NCBI GenBank assembly: GCA_030654805.1
Contig: JAURWR010000096.1
Location: forward strand, 1 to 57,372
Direction: 5' to 3'
Length of the DNA stretch: 57,372 bases
Source: Burkholderiaceae bacterium
Lineage (GTDB): Bacteria > Pseudomonadota > Gammaproteobacteria > Burkholderiales > Burkholderiaceae_C
A model generated the notes under the pieces. That model made no database searches, was not told the DNA's origin, and worked only from the letters and a program-made list of their open reading frames with translations. Shown here piece after piece: positions 23,107 through 33,251 of the stretch. A program made the translations under genes and the position numbers. The first letter of the stretch is position 1; every line of letters begins with the position of its first letter.

Positions 23107-24619
23107 GAGGCAATTCAATCCGAAAATGAGCGCCCGATGAGTTTGACCGCCCCCACGGCGCCTCGGGCGCCTGCCCTCCGAGGGGGCGCTCATCGTCTTG
23201 GGACGGCCCGGCGCCGATGACGGCGGCCTCGGGCATCAACAGGTCGATCTGACCATCGTGCGCGCGCACCAGTTCCTGGACGATCGACAGGCCGATGCCG
23301 CTGCCCCTGGCGGCATCGGCGGGTTGGCGTTCGCCACGGAAGAAGGGTTCGAACACGCGCGCCCGGTCGGCTGGCGCGACGCCGGGCCCCTGGTCGGTGA
23401 TGTCGATGCGTGCCCGGCCCGGCCACTGCGACACCTCGAAGACGATGGTGCCCCCGATCGGGCTGAAGCGGATCGCGTTCGACAGCAGGTTGCCCAGCGC
23501 GGTGCCGAGCTTTTCGGCATCGACCTCGACGGTCAGCGCATCGCCGCGCACAGCGACGGTGAGACGGCGTGCCTGCCATTGCAGCTTCTGCATCTCGATC
23601 TGCTCGGCGATCAACGCATGCAGCTCGACCGGCCTGCGCACCAGCCGCCGCGCATCGAACGCGGCGGTGTTGAACCGCAGCAAGTCCTCGATCTGCGCCT
23701 GCAGCACCGCCGTGTTCTGCCGCAGGATGCGTGTGACCTCGCGCTGCGACTCGTTGAGCGGACCGGTCACGCCGTCCTCCATCAGCGAGACGCCTTCGCG
23801 CATCGCAGCCAGCGGCGTCTTCAGCTCGTGCGAGACGTGGCGCAGGAAGCGCGCCTTGTCGGCGTCGAGTTCGGCCAGCCGCAGCCGCAGCCATTCAAGA
23901 CGGCGGCCGAGCTGGCGCACGTCGGCAGGGCCGCGCATCTCGATCGGACGGTCGAGCCGGTTCTCACCCAGACCGACGATGGCCGCCTCCAGGCGTTTCA
24001 GCGGACGCGCCAGCCAGATGCCGAACGCCAGCGCCAGCGCCACCGCCACCGCGATGGCCACGCCGATCTGGCGGGCCAGCGCGGCGCGGCCCAGTTCCAA
24101 CCGCTCCAGCAGCGCCGCGTTGCGCGCTTCAGTGGCCAGGCGCACCTGATCGGCCAGATCGATGTTGATCTGGCCGAGTTCGCGAAACGCCGCGGTCAGC
24201 GTCTGCTCGCGGTCGCGCAGCGTGTCGGGCTCGCCGATCAGCTGGCGGCGCACCGTCTGCAGCGTCTTGCGCCAGTTGGTCGCATCGACATCGCGACGCG
24301 CGGCGGCGTCGGTGCCCGCCACCAGCTGCGCCAGCGCCTCGCCGGCTTCGCGCGCCGCGTCGTCGAAACGCTGGCGCAGCAGCGGATCGTCGAGCACCAG
24401 AAACTGCCGCGCCGCGCGTTCCATCGTCACGCTGCGCTCGGCCAGCCGCTGCGCCGCCGCGCTCAGCGACACCGCCTGCTGCGCGCCCTGGCTGCTCTGC
24501 GTGATGAGTGCCTCGATCGTGAACAGCCCGCGCAGCGACGCCGCGCTGAGCAGCCCGGCGATCAACAGGAAGGCGACCAGCAGCAGTTGGTGAAATGAGA
24601 ACCGGTCCAGCGAGAGCAT
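23090..24619 (-). CDS. glrK: Sensor histidine kinase (GlrK/QseE family) with a repeat-derived insertion
   Basis: A 509-residue membrane kinase. TM1 is LLLVAFLLIAGLLSAASL, a helical periplasmic sensor follows, TM2 is IGVAIAVAVALALAFGIWL, then a HAMP region. The H-box is FLRHVSHELKTPLAAMREG. The N-box is GTALGNLLSNAIRFSP, and G-boxes are DITDQGPGV and GSGIGLSIVQELV. Residues about 462-495 (23135-23236) form an extra loop between the last ATPase strands, encoded by a palindromic repeat-like segment. It heads the glrK-qseG-glrR operon. Confidence 0.9.
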   Translation of the reverse strand: MLSLDRFSFHQLLLVAFLLIAGLLSAASLRGLFTIEALITQSSQGAQQAVSLSAAAQRLAERSVTMERAARQFLVLDDPLLRQRFDDAAREAGEALAQLVAGTDAAARRDVDATNWRKTLQTVRRQLIGEPDTLRDREQTLTAAFRELGQINIDLADQVRLATEARNAALLERLELGRAALARQIGVAIAVAVALALAFGIWLARPLKRLEAAIVGLGENRLDRPIEMRGPADVRQLGRRLEWLRLRLAELDADKARFLRHVSHELKTPLAAMREGVSLMEDGVTGPLNESQREVTRILRQNTAVLQAQIEDLLRFNTAAFDARRLVRRPVELHALIAEQIEMQKLQWQARRLTVAVRGDALTVEVDAEKLGTALGNLLSNAIRFSPIGGTIVFEVSQWPGRARIDITDQGPGVAPADRARVFEPFFRGERQPADAARGSGIGLSIVQELVRAHDGQIDLLMPEAAVIGAGPSQDDERPLGGQAPEAPWGRSNSSGAHFRIELPHVSAR

Positions 24620-24937
24620 TGCGGCGATTCTGCCTGTGCGATGTCGCTGTTCCTGCGGAGATCCGGGGCCGGCCGGGTCGGGTATCGGCTCGCCGATAAT
24701 CGTCTGCGACCGTCAAACCGGCCGGTCGAGCCCCCATTCATGCCCGAACTTCGTCGTCCCCGCGCCCGCGTGTCCTTCCAGCCCCGACACGCCGTTTCCG
24801 GCACGAACACCGAGATTGCGCACCGGACAGAAGCCCGTCGTCGGGCAATCCGGCTGCAATCACCTGATACTTCGCGGCCGTGAGGTGCGCGACCATCCCG
24901 TTGCACGCCGTCACAAGAGTCGCATGAAGTACACACG
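24620..24937. other. Divergent intergenic region glrK / RND adaptor
   Basis: This 318-nt gap separates the divergent glrK and RND adaptor genes and must hold both promoters. I see short GC-rich patches but no convincing -35/-10 pair, operator or RNA gene. Short open frames here lack ribosome-binding sites. Confidence 0.5.
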
Positions 24938-26125
24938 ATGAGGAAGCGCATCAGCTTGGGATGGGTCGTTCTGATCCTGGCGGTGCTGGTGGTGGCCGGA
25001 TTCATTGGCCGCACGCTGTACGTCCGCGCACAGGAGCGCGCTCTGGCCGCCGCGCCGGCCAAACCGCCACCCGCGCTGGAGCTGAGCGCCAGTGATCTCG
25101 TGGTGGCGCGCACCCAGACCTTCCACCGCACGCTCGCGATCACCGGCGGGCTGAAGGCCGTCGACAGCGCGGTGGTCCGTGCGAAGGTCGCCGCCGAGGT
25201 CAAGTCGCTGACGGCGCGCGAAGGCGACAGCGTGAAGGCCGGGCAGACGATCGGCCAGCTCGACACGCTGGAAGTCGATCTGCGCGTGCAACAAGCCGAC
25301 CAGAACGCCGCGTCGGCCCGCGCCCAGCTCGACATCGCGCAGCGCGCGCTGACCAACAACCGCGCGCTGGTGGCGCAAGGCTTCATCTCGACCACCGGAC
25401 TCGAAACTTCGATTTCCAACGAGGCAGCCGCCCGCGCGACCCACGAAGCGGCGATCGCTGCGCTGAACCTGGCGCGCAAGGCCCGCGGCGACGCCCGGCT
25501 GGTGGCGCCGATCTCCGGTCTGGTATCGCAGCGGCTGGTGCAGCCGGGCGAGCGGGTGGCGGTCGATGCGAAGCTGATCGAGGTGGTCGACCTGTCGCGC
25601 ATCGAGCTCGAAGCGGCGGTGGCGCCGGAAGACATCGGCAGCGTCTCGGTCGGTCAGGCGGCGCGGCTGGCCATCGACGGCCTCGCCGGGCCGGTCACCG
25701 CAAAGGTGGTGCGCATCAACCCGAGCACGCAGGCCGGCACGCGTGCGGTGATGGTGTACCTGGCCATCGACCCGCAACCGGGGCTGCGCCAGGGGTTGTT
25801 CGCGACCGGCAGCATCGACCTGCGCAGCAGCAGCGTGCTGGCGGTTCCCGTGTCGGCGGTGCGGGTCGATCAGGCCCAGCCCTACGTTCTGGCGGTGGTC
25901 GGCGATCGCGTCGAGCAGCGCAAGGTCACGCTCGGTCAGCGCGGCGAGCTGCCGGTCGATGGCTCCGTCGAGGCGGTGGTCGAGGTCACCGGCGGGATGG
26001 CCGATGGCACCGTGCTGCTGCGCGGATCGGCTGGCGCGGTGCGCGACGGCTCGCGGGTGAAGTTACCCGGCGCGGGATCGAACGGCGTCGCGTCCGCCGC
26101 CTCGGCGCCGGCCGACGTGCGCTGA
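24938..26125 (+). CDS. RND efflux periplasmic adaptor (second system)
   Basis: Membrane-fusion protein, 395 residues, anchored by an N-terminal helix (LGWVVLILAVLVVAGFIG) with no lipobox. The hairpin and lipoyl region is VRAKVAAEVKSLTAREGDSV to LVAPISGLVSQRLVQPGE, followed by the barrel (IDGLAGPVTAKVVRINPS) and membrane-proximal domain. It is followed after 15 nt by an RND permease, so the two work together. No outer-membrane channel gene is in this operon; the TolC-like gene at 30499 is a candidate partner. Confidence 0.9.
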   Translation: MRKRISLGWVVLILAVLVVAGFIGRTLYVRAQERALAAAPAKPPPALELSASDLVVARTQTFHRTLAITGGLKAVDSAVVRAKVAAEVKSLTAREGDSVKAGQTIGQLDTLEVDLRVQQADQNAASARAQLDIAQRALTNNRALVAQGFISTTGLETSISNEAAARATHEAAIAALNLARKARGDARLVAPISGLVSQRLVQPGERVAVDAKLIEVVDLSRIELEAAVAPEDIGSVSVGQAARLAIDGLAGPVTAKVVRINPSTQAGTRAVMVYLAIDPQPGLRQGLFATGSIDLRSSSVLAVPVSAVRVDQAQPYVLAVVGDRVEQRKVTLGQRGELPVDGSVEAVVEVTGGMADGTVLLRGSAGAVRDGSRVKLPGAGSNGVASAASAPADVR

Positions 26126-26140
26126 CCGGCCACGACTCGC

Positions 26141-29100
26141 ATGTGGTTCACCCGCGTCTCGATCGGCAATCCGGTGATGGCGACGATGGTCATGCTGGCC
26201 TTCGTCGTGCTCGGCTTGTTCAGCTACCAGCGGCTGTCGGTCGATCAGTTCCCGAACATCGATTTCCCGACCGTGGTGGTGCAGTTCGACTACCCGGGCG
26301 CATCGCCCGAGATCGTCGAGACCGAGGTCACCAAGAAGGTCGAGGAGGCGGTCAACACGGTGGCCGGCATCAGCTCGCTGTACTCGCGGTCCTACGAGGG
26401 CAACTCGATCGTCATCATCGAGTTCAACCTGAACATCGACGGGCGCAAGGCGGCCGAGGACGTGCGCGAGAAGGTCGCGCTGGTGCGCCCCAGCCTGCGT
26501 GACGAGGTCAAGGAGCCGCGCGTCTCGCGCTTCGACCCGGCGAGCACGCCCATCTTCAACCTCGCGGTGCTGTCGCCGAGCGGCAAGCAGTCGCCGCAGG
26601 AGCTGACGACCTGGGCCACGCAGGTGCTGCAGAAGCGACTGGAAAACGTGCGCGGCGTCGGTTCGGTCAGCGTGGTCGGTGGCGTGTCGCGGCAGATCAA
26701 CCTGTACCTGAAGCCGGCCGCGATGGAGGCGATGGGCGTCAGCGTCGACAACGTCATCAACGCGGTGCGCAGCGAGAACCAGGAACTGCCGATGGGCGCG
26801 ATCCGCTCGACCGAGCAGGAGCGCGTGGTGCAGGTCAACGCGCGGTTGAAGCGCCCGGAAGAGTTCCGCGACATCGTCGTCGCGCGCCGCGGTGCGGCCA
26901 CGCCGGGCACCGGCAACGCGACCGTCAGCGGCGGCTCGCCGGTCAAGCTGTGGCAGGTCGCCGACGTGGTCGACGGCCCGCAGGAAGTGGAAAGCCTGGC
27001 GCTCTACAACGGCCAGCGCACGGTGCTGCTGTCGGTGCTGAAGTCGCAGGGCGAGAACACGATCGAGGTGGTCGACGGTCTGCGCCAGGCGCTGGCCGGG
27101 GCCGAATCGGTGACACCGCCCGGCGTCGTCGTCGAAGTCAACCGCGACAACTCTCGCTCGATCCGGGTCGCGGTCGCCAACGTCAAGCGCACGCTGGTCG
27201 AGGGGGCGGCACTCACGGTGCTGATCGTGTTCCTGTTCCTCAACTCGTGGCGCAGCACCGTGATCACCGGGCTCACGCTGCCGATCGCGCTGATCGGCAC
27301 CTTCGGCTTCATGTATGCCTTCGGCTTCACGATCAACAGCATCACGATGATGGCGCTGAGCCTGTGCGTGGGCCTGCTGATCGACGACGCGATCGTCGTT
27401 CGCGAGAACATCGTGAGGCATGTGCAGATGGGCAAGAGCGCCCATCAGGCGGCACTCGACGGCACGCAGGAAATCGGCCTCGCGGTGATGGCCACCACGA
27501 TGTCGATCGTCGCGGTGTTCCTGCCGATCGGCTTCATGGGCGGCATCGTCGGCAAGTTCTTCCACGAGTTCGGCCTGACCATCGTGGCAGCGGTGCTGAT
27601 CTCGATGTTCGTCAGCTTCACGCTCGACCCGATGTTGTCCAGCATCTGGCACGACCCGCAGGCGTCCCATCTGCCCGGTGCACCGCGCGGCACCACCAGC
27701 CTCTACGACCGCACGCTCGGTCGCGTCACCGCGCTGTTCGAGCGCTTCACCGTGCGACTGGGACACGGCTACCAGGCGATCCTGCGCTGGTCGCTGCGCC
27801 ACCGGCTGGCGACGCTCGCGATCGCGCTGGCCACCTTCGGCGGCAGCTTCCTGCTGATCCCGCTGCTCGGCGCCGAGTTCGTGCCGAAGGCCGACTTCTC
27901 GGAAACGACCGTCAATTTCTACACGCCGGTGGGGTCGTCGCTCGAAATCACCGAGGCGCGCGCCCGGCAGGTCGATGTCGCGCTGCGCGAGCTGCCCGAG
28001 GTCCAGTACACCGTGACCACGATCAACAGCGGCAACGCGGCCGGCAAGATCTTCGCCAGCACCTACGTTCGGCTGGTCGACCGCCACCTGCGCCAGCGCG
28101 GGCTGGACGAGATGACCGTGCCGCTGCGCGAGCGCCTCGCGCGCATCCCGGGCATCACCGTCACCAACATCGGCACGCCCGACCTGGGTGGCGGCAAGAG
28201 CCTGCAGTTCTCGATCCAGGGCAGCGACCTCGGCGAACTGGAGCGCCTGTCGAAGGTCATCACCGCGCAGCTTCATCAGGTGCAGGGACTCGTCGACCTG
28301 GACAGCACGCTGAAGCCCGACAAGCCGACGGTGGCGATCAATGTCAAGCGGGAAGCGGCATCGGACCTCGGGCTCAACGTCAATGCGCTCGCCACCGCGC
28401 TGCGTTCGCTGGTCGCCGGCACGACGGTGGGCAACTGGCGCGCACCCGACGGCGAGAACTACGACGTGATCGTGCGCCTGACACCCGAGAGCCGCCATTC
28501 ACTGGCCGACCTGCAGCGGCTGCCGGTGCCGGTGGTCGCCGGCGCCGACGGGATGCCGCGCATCGTGCGGTTGTCGCAGGTGGCCGACATCACCGCGTCG
28601 ACCGGGCCGAACCAGATCAACCGACGCGACCTGAACCGCGAGATCAACATGGACGCCAACGCCTACGGGCGCAGTTCGGGCGATGTGTCGACCGACATCC
28701 GGCGCATCCTCGACGGCATCGCGTGGCCGCCGGGCTATCGCTACACCTTCGGCGGCAGCACCAAGAACATGACCGAGTCGTTCAGCTACGCGGTGGGCGC
28801 GCTGGGCCTCGCGGTGGTCTTCATCTACATGATTCTGGCCAGCCAGTTCCGCAGCTTCCTGCAACCGATCGCATTGATGAGCTCGCTGCCGCTGACGCTG
28901 ATCGGCGTCGTGCTCACGTTGATGATGTTCCGCTCGACGCTCAACATGTTCAGCATCATCGGCATCGTGATGCTGATGGGTCTGGTGACCAAGAACGCGA
29001 TCCTGCTGATCGACTTCGCGATCCGCGCGCGCGACGGCGCAGTGCCGGGCGAGCCGGCGACCGCCTCGGGCCACCTTGGCCGCGAGGAAGCCCTGCTGCT

Positions 29101-29374
29101 CGCCGCCCGCGTGCGCCTGCGCCCGATCCTGATGACGACGCTGGCAATGATCTTCGGCATGGTGCCGTTGGCCTTCGCGATATCCGAGGGCTCCGAGCAG
29201 CGCGCGCCGATGGGCCAGGCAGTGATCGGCGGCGTGATTGCCTCGTCGCTGCTGACGCTGGTGGTCGTGCCGGTGGTCTATTGCTACCTCGATGATCTGT
29301 CGGCGTGGGCCAAGCGGCGGTTCACGCGCAATGCGCACACCACTGTCCCCGCGCCCCTGATCCTGGGGAAATAA
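26141..29374 (+). CDS. RND efflux permease (second system, HAE1/MdtBC-like)
   Basis: Inner-membrane proton/drug antiporter, 1077 residues. It begins [19 protein letters not shown] with [20 protein letters not shown]. The TM4 Asp pair is in [17 protein letters not shown]. The second half contains [19 protein letters not shown] and [17 protein letters not shown], followed by [15 protein letters not shown]. The sequence is more like the MdtB/MdtC branch than like the permease at 8308, so the two pumps probably differ in substrates. It is cotranscribed with the adaptor. Confidence 0.93.
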   Translation: MWFTRVSIGNPVMATMVMLAFVVLGLFSYQRLSVDQFPNIDFPTVVVQFDYPGASPEIVETEVTKKVEEAVNTVAGISSLYSRSYEGNSIVIIEFNLNIDGRKAAEDVREKVALVRPSLRDEVKEPRVSRFDPASTPIFNLAVLSPSGKQSPQELTTWATQVLQKRLENVRGVGSVSVVGGVSRQINLYLKPAAMEAMGVSVDNVINAVRSENQELPMGAIRSTEQERVVQVNARLKRPEEFRDIVVARRGAATPGTGNATVSGGSPVKLWQVADVVDGPQEVESLALYNGQRTVLLSVLKSQGENTIEVVDGLRQALAGAESVTPPGVVVEVNRDNSRSIRVAVANVKRTLVEGAALTVLIVFLFLNSWRSTVITGLTLPIALIGTFGFMYAFGFTINSITMMALSLCVGLLIDDAIVVRENIVRHVQMGKSAHQAALDGTQEIGLAVMATTMSIVAVFLPIGFMGGIVGKFFHEFGLTIVAAVLISMFVSFTLDPMLSSIWHDPQASHLPGAPRGTTSLYDRTLGRVTALFERFTVRLGHGYQAILRWSLRHRLATLAIALATFGGSFLLIPLLGAEFVPKADFSETTVNFYTPVGSSLEITEARARQVDVALRELPEVQYTVTTINSGNAAGKIFASTYVRLVDRHLRQRGLDEMTVPLRERLARIPGITVTNIGTPDLGGGKSLQFSIQGSDLGELERLSKVITAQLHQVQGLVDLDSTLKPDKPTVAINVKREAASDLGLNVNALATALRSLVAGTTVGNWRAPDGENYDVIVRLTPESRHSLADLQRLPVPVVAGADGMPRIVRLSQVADITASTGPNQINRRDLNREINMDANAYGRSSGDVSTDIRRILDGIAWPPGYRYTFGGSTKNMTESFSYAVGALGLAVVFIYMILASQFRSFLQPIALMSSLPLTLIGVVLTLMMFRSTLNMFSIIGIVMLMGLVTKNAILLIDFAIRARDGAVPGEPATASGHLGREEALLLAARVRLRPILMTTLAMIFGMVPLAFAISEGSEQRAPMGQAVIGGVIASSLLTLVVVPVVYCYLDDLSAWAKRRFTRNAHTTVPAPLILGK

Positions 29375-29448
29375 AATGCGCAGTGGAGCGACGACATGGA
29401 CTGTCGCTTGACTGCATGAACCCTTCAATCACGAAAGACCGAACTCCC

Positions 29449-30126
29449 ATGGACACAGAACTCGCCCGTTTCAACATGATCGAGCAGCAGATCCGTCCGT
29501 GGGACGTGCTCGACGCCGACGTGCTGGCGCTGCTGGCTGCGGTGCGCCGCGAAGACTTCGTGCCGGCGGCGTACCGGTCGATGGCCTTCGTCGACACCGA
29601 GATCCCGCTGCACACCTCGCAAGGCCCGGCGCAATCGATGCTGGCGCCCCGGGTCGAAGCGCGCCTGCTCCAGGAGCTGGCCGTCGGCAAGCACGAGCGG
29701 GTGCTCGAGATCGGCGCCGGATCGGGCTTCATGGCTGCACTGCTCGGCCACCAGGCGCAGCAGGTGCTGAGCCTCGAAATCGACGCCGAGCTGGCGGCTT
29801 TCGCCAGCGCCAACCTGCGCCGATCCGGCACCTCGAACGTGACCGTGCGCCACGCGGACGGCTCGAAGGGCTGCCCTGGCGAGGCCCCGTTCGACGTGAT
29901 CGTGCTGTCCGGCTCGGTGCCACAGGTGCCTCCGGCGCTGTTCGATCAGCTGAAGCCGGGTGGCCGGCTGGTCGCGATCGTCGGGCAGTTGCCGATCATG
30001 CGGGCCGTGCTGTACACGCGCAGCGCCGGCAGCCCGACCGATGGTGCGATCGGCAGCGTCGATCTGTTCGACACCGTGGCACCGCGACTCATCGGCTTCG
30101 AAGAGCCGAGCCGGTTCCACTTCTGA
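29449..30126 (+). CDS. pcm: Protein-L-isoaspartate O-methyltransferase-type enzyme
   Basis: SAM-dependent methyltransferase of the PCMT family, 225 residues, thought to repair isoaspartyl damage in proteins. Seen are NMIEQQIRPWDVLDADVL, REDFVPAAYRSMAF, SQGPAQSMLAPRVEAR, the SAM loop VLEIGAGSGFMAALL, and DGSKGCPGEAPFDVIV. The active-site region SQGPAQSMLAP differs from the canonical Pcm motif, as in many betaproteobacterial members, so substrate specificity is uncertain. ATG 29449 is preferred; 29416 is an in-frame alternative. The stop overlaps the rhodanese start. Confidence 0.85.
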   Translation: MDTELARFNMIEQQIRPWDVLDADVLALLAAVRREDFVPAAYRSMAFVDTEIPLHTSQGPAQSMLAPRVEARLLQELAVGKHERVLEIGAGSGFMAALLGHQAQQVLSLEIDAELAAFASANLRRSGTSNVTVRHADGSKGCPGEAPFDVIVLSGSVPQVPPALFDQLKPGGRLVAIVGQLPIMRAVLYTRSAGSPTDGAIGSVDLFDTVAPRLIGFEEPSRFHF

Positions 30127-30467
30127 TGCAGCACATCGGTGCCGGCGAGTTCGCGGCCCTGCTGGCAGAGGCATCGCCCACCGACCTCCCGCTGCTGCTG
30201 GACGTGCGCGAGGCGTGGGAATTCGAACTCGCCTCACTGCGCGCCGAGGGTCTGACCACCTTGAGCCTGCCGATGAGCGAGATCGTCCAGCGCCTCGGTG
30301 AACTCGATCCCGCGCGCTCCACGGTCTGCCTGTGCCATCACGGCGTGCGCAGCGCCCAGGTCGCGGCCTTCCTGGAGCAGCGCCAGGGCTTCGCTTCAGT
30401 CGCCAATTTCACCGGCGGCATCGATGCGTGGTCGACCGAGGTGGATGCGTCGGTGCCGCGCTACTGA
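30126..30467 (+). CDS. Rhodanese-like sulfurtransferase, single domain
   Basis: A 113-residue rhodanese domain. The active loop is CLCHHGVRSAQVAAFL, giving the six-residue loop CHHGVR with catalytic Cys. LLLDVREAWEFELA and FTGGIDAWSTEVD are the standard flanking motifs. It is translated from an ATG that overlaps the pcm stop, so it is coupled to pcm. It sits between pcm and a TolC-family gene, an arrangement familiar in Burkholderiales. The sulfur acceptor is unknown. Confidence 0.9.
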   Translation: MQHIGAGEFAALLAEASPTDLPLLLDVREAWEFELASLRAEGLTTLSLPMSEIVQRLGELDPARSTVCLCHHGVRSAQVAAFLEQRQGFASVANFTGGIDAWSTEVDASVPRY

Positions 30468-30498
30468 TGATTTGCCCCGCCATTCCGAAGGACTCCTC

Positions 30499-31860
30499 AT
30501 GGCCCTCTCCGTCAACGGCCGACATGACGATGCAGGCGGATTTCGCGTGAAGCACCTCGTCGCAGGACTGCTGTTCGCGACCGGACTCGGCACGGCCCAG
30601 GCCCAAAGCCTGGACGCGCTGTACCAGGCCGCGCACGACTACGACGCCACCTACCTGTCGGCACGCTCGCTGGCCGAATCGGCGCAGTACCGTGCCGCCC
30701 AGGCCGACGCGTTGCTGCGCCCGAACCTGAGCCTCGGCGGCAACACCAACATCGGCCGGGTCGATACCGCGCTGGGCACCGCGTCGTTCAACAACCGGGC
30801 GCTGCAGCTGGCCGGACGCCAGCCGCTGTTCAACCGCGCCAGCAACGCCAGCATCGACCAGGCGCAACGCGAGCTCGAAGCCGCCAGCCTGCGCCTCGAA
30901 ACCGCCGAGCAGGACCTGATCGTGCGCGTCGCGCAGGCGTACTTCGACGTGCTCGCCGCGAAGGACGCACTGGCCACCACACGCACCAGCAAGGTGGCCA
31001 TCAACGAGCAGCTGGCCTCGGCCCAACGCAATTTCGAGGTCGGCACCGCCACCATCACCGACACCCGCGAAGCGCAGGCGCGCTACGACCTCGCCACCGC
31101 GCAGGAGATCGCCGCCGACAACGACCTGCGCAACAAGCGCATCGCGCTCGATCAACTGGTCGGGCGCAGCAACGTCGAGCCGTTGGGGCTGAGGCCCCCG
31201 GTGACGCTGCTGCCGGTGTTGCCCGCCGATGCCGAAACCTGGGCCGGTCAGGCCGATGCGCAGCATCCGTCGGTCCGGCTGGCACACCTGTCGCTGGAAG
31301 TCGCCCAGCTCGAAACCCGCAAGGCGCAGGCAGGCCATCTGCCGACCGTGGACGTGGTGGGCAGCCTGAGCGATTCGTACAGCTCGGGCGGCAGCAGCGG
31401 CGGCAGCCAGTTGTCGCGCAGCGGCAGCACCAAGAGCGCGAGCATCGGACTGGAACTCAACCTGCCACTGTTCGCCGGGCTGTCCGTGCAGAACCGGGTC
31501 AAGGAAACGCTGGTGCTCGAAGACAAGTCACGCAACGACCTCGAAGCGGCGCGGCGCGCGGTGTCCCTGGGCACGCGGCAGGCCTATTTCGGCGTGCAGT
31601 CGCTGCAGGCCCAGGTGCTGGCGCTCGAAGCTGCGGAATCGTCGAGCGCCCTCGCGCTGGAGGCCACGCAACTCGGCTACCGCGTCGGCGTGCGGGTCAA
31701 CATCGACGTGCTGAACGCGCAGACCCAGCTCTTCACCACGCGCCGCGACCTGTCGAAGGCGCGCTACGACACGCTGGTTGGTGGATTGCGGCTGCGGCAG
31801 GCCGCCGGCCAGCTGAAGCCCGACGACGTGGCGGCAGTGAGCCGGCTGCTCGGTCAGTGA
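30499..31860 (+). CDS. tolC: TolC-family outer-membrane efflux protein
   Basis: Outer-membrane channel for type I secretion or RND pumps, 453 residues. The signal peptide HLVAGLLFATGLGTAQAQS is followed by the first TolC repeat (LDALYQAAHDYDATYLSA). Further landmarks are ALQLAGRQPLFNRAS, QAYFDVLAAKDAL, VGTATITDTREAQARYD, and a second repeat through GYRVGVRVNIDVLNAQTQ. ATG 30499 has AAGGA upstream; GTG 30547 would give a more typical short signal peptide. It may serve the RND pair upstream, which lacks its own channel. Confidence 0.9.
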   Translation: MALSVNGRHDDAGGFRVKHLVAGLLFATGLGTAQAQSLDALYQAAHDYDATYLSARSLAESAQYRAAQADALLRPNLSLGGNTNIGRVDTALGTASFNNRALQLAGRQPLFNRASNASIDQAQRELEAASLRLETAEQDLIVRVAQAYFDVLAAKDALATTRTSKVAINEQLASAQRNFEVGTATITDTREAQARYDLATAQEIAADNDLRNKRIALDQLVGRSNVEPLGLRPPVTLLPVLPADAETWAGQADAQHPSVRLAHLSLEVAQLETRKAQAGHLPTVDVVGSLSDSYSSGGSSGGSQLSRSGSTKSASIGLELNLPLFAGLSVQNRVKETLVLEDKSRNDLEAARRAVSLGTRQAYFGVQSLQAQVLALEAAESSSALALEATQLGYRVGVRVNIDVLNAQTQLFTTRRDLSKARYDTLVGGLRLRQAAGQLKPDDVAAVSRLLGQ

Positions 31861-31886
31861 GTCGCAGGCTGTCACGCCGCTGACGC

Positions 31887-33206
31887 TCAGGCGATCAGCG
31901 CGTCGATCTGTTTTGCCATGCGCTCGGCTGCGCCCCGGTGGCGTGCAGCGAACGCAAGAGCGTGCTGCGGGCCGAGGGCGGCGCCGAGTGATCGCTCCAC
32001 CGTTACCTCGGTCAGCGTGCCCGTCGAGGCGGATACAAACTCGACAGCGATGCGCACGCCCTCATCGATGTCGGCCACCCGTTGCGCAGCGCCCTCGCGT
32101 TGGGCCAGCTCGGCCGCCTCGGCAAAGTTGAAGGTGTGCGGCCCCATCAGCACCGGGCAACCGCAAGCGGCGGCCTCGATCAAGTTCTGCCCGCCGAGCG
32201 GCTCGAAGCTGCCGCCCAGCAACGCGACCTGGGCACAACTGAAGTACACGGCCATCTCGCCAATCGAATTGCCGATCCAGACGTCGGCGGCCTCGGCTTG
32301 CGCGGGGGGTGCGTCGGTCCAGCGACTGCGCCGCCAGCACGTCAGTCCGCTGCCCTCGACGAGCGCGGCCACGTCGTCGAAACGCTGCGGATGACGCGGC
32401 ACGATCAACAGCAGCGGGCGCGGCGCAGGCTGCTGCTTCCACGCGGCAAGCAATGGCGCTTCCTCGCCCTCGCGGGTGCTCGCCGCCAACACGATCGGGC
32501 GCCCGCAGGCGCGCTTCCAGGCTGCACCGAGCGCGAGTTGGGCCGCGTCGGGCGCTACATCGAATTTCAGGTTGCCACTGACCTCGACGCGCGGTGCGCC
32601 GGCGGCACGCAGGCGATCAGCGTCTTCCTGCGTCTGCGCGAGCACCAGCGGCACGCTCTCGGCCACCGGCCGGAACAGCGCCTCGAAGCGCTTTGCCTTG
32701 CGTGCGCTGCGTTCGCTGAGACGAGCATTCGCCAGAACCATCGGAATGCCCCGGCGCTGCGCAGCGTGCAGCAGGTTGGGCCAGATCTCGGTCTCCATCA
32801 GCACGCCGACGGTGGGCTGGAAATGCGACAGGAAGCGTTCGACCGATGCCGGGGTGTCGAACGGCAACCACGCCTGGCGATCGCCGGGGCGCAGCAAGGC
32901 GGCACCTGCCGTGCGGCCGGTGGCGGTGCCGTGCGTCAGCAGCACACGCACGCCGGGACGCTGCGCGCGCAACGCTGTCAACAGCGCCGAAGCCGCCCGC
33001 GTCTCGCCAAGCGACACCGCATGCACCCAGACCCAGCCTGCCGAAGCCGGGTCGTTGCGGCGATCGACGCGATACCACCCGAAGCGCTCTTCGATGGCAA
33101 ACCGGTACAGCGGCTCGGCGCGCCCGCGCCACCACAGCTTCAGCACATAGGCCGGCACCGCCAGCCAGAGCAGCGTCGAATAGGCAGCGCGCGCCAGCCG
33201 CCGCAC
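31887..33206 (-). CDS. waaA: 3-deoxy-D-manno-octulosonic acid (Kdo) transferase
   Basis: Transfers Kdo residues from CMP-Kdo to lipid A precursor, 439 residues, membrane-associated GT30. Conserved segments include ERFGWY, WVHAVSLGETRAASALL, LTHGTATGRTAG, LPFDTPASVERFL, ETEIWPNLLHAAQRRGIP, ANARLSERSARK and GGSFEPLGGQNLIEAAACG. An N-terminal hydrophobic helix anchors it. It converges with the TolC-family gene (26 nt between stops), and phosphomannomutase lies upstream on the same strand. Confidence 0.96.
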   Translation of the reverse strand: MRRLARAAYSTLLWLAVPAYVLKLWWRGRAEPLYRFAIEERFGWYRVDRRNDPASAGWVWVHAVSLGETRAASALLTALRAQRPGVRVLLTHGTATGRTAGAALLRPGDRQAWLPFDTPASVERFLSHFQPTVGVLMETEIWPNLLHAAQRRGIPMVLANARLSERSARKAKRFEALFRPVAESVPLVLAQTQEDADRLRAAGAPRVEVSGNLKFDVAPDAAQLALGAAWKRACGRPIVLAASTREGEEAPLLAAWKQQPAPRPLLLIVPRHPQRFDDVAALVEGSGLTCWRRSRWTDAPPAQAEAADVWIGNSIGEMAVYFSCAQVALLGGSFEPLGGQNLIEAAACGCPVLMGPHTFNFAEAAELAQREGAAQRVADIDEGVRIAVEFVSASTGTLTEVTVERSLGAALGPQHALAFAARHRGAAERMAKQIDALIA

Positions 33207-33251
33207 GATCAGCGGTGAGCCCGGCGTTGCACCATGCTCAATGCGCGGAAT

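Noticed and set aside
26063-28498. 811-codon minus-strand open frame
   Set aside because: Antisense shadow of the second RND permease; no recognisable motifs.
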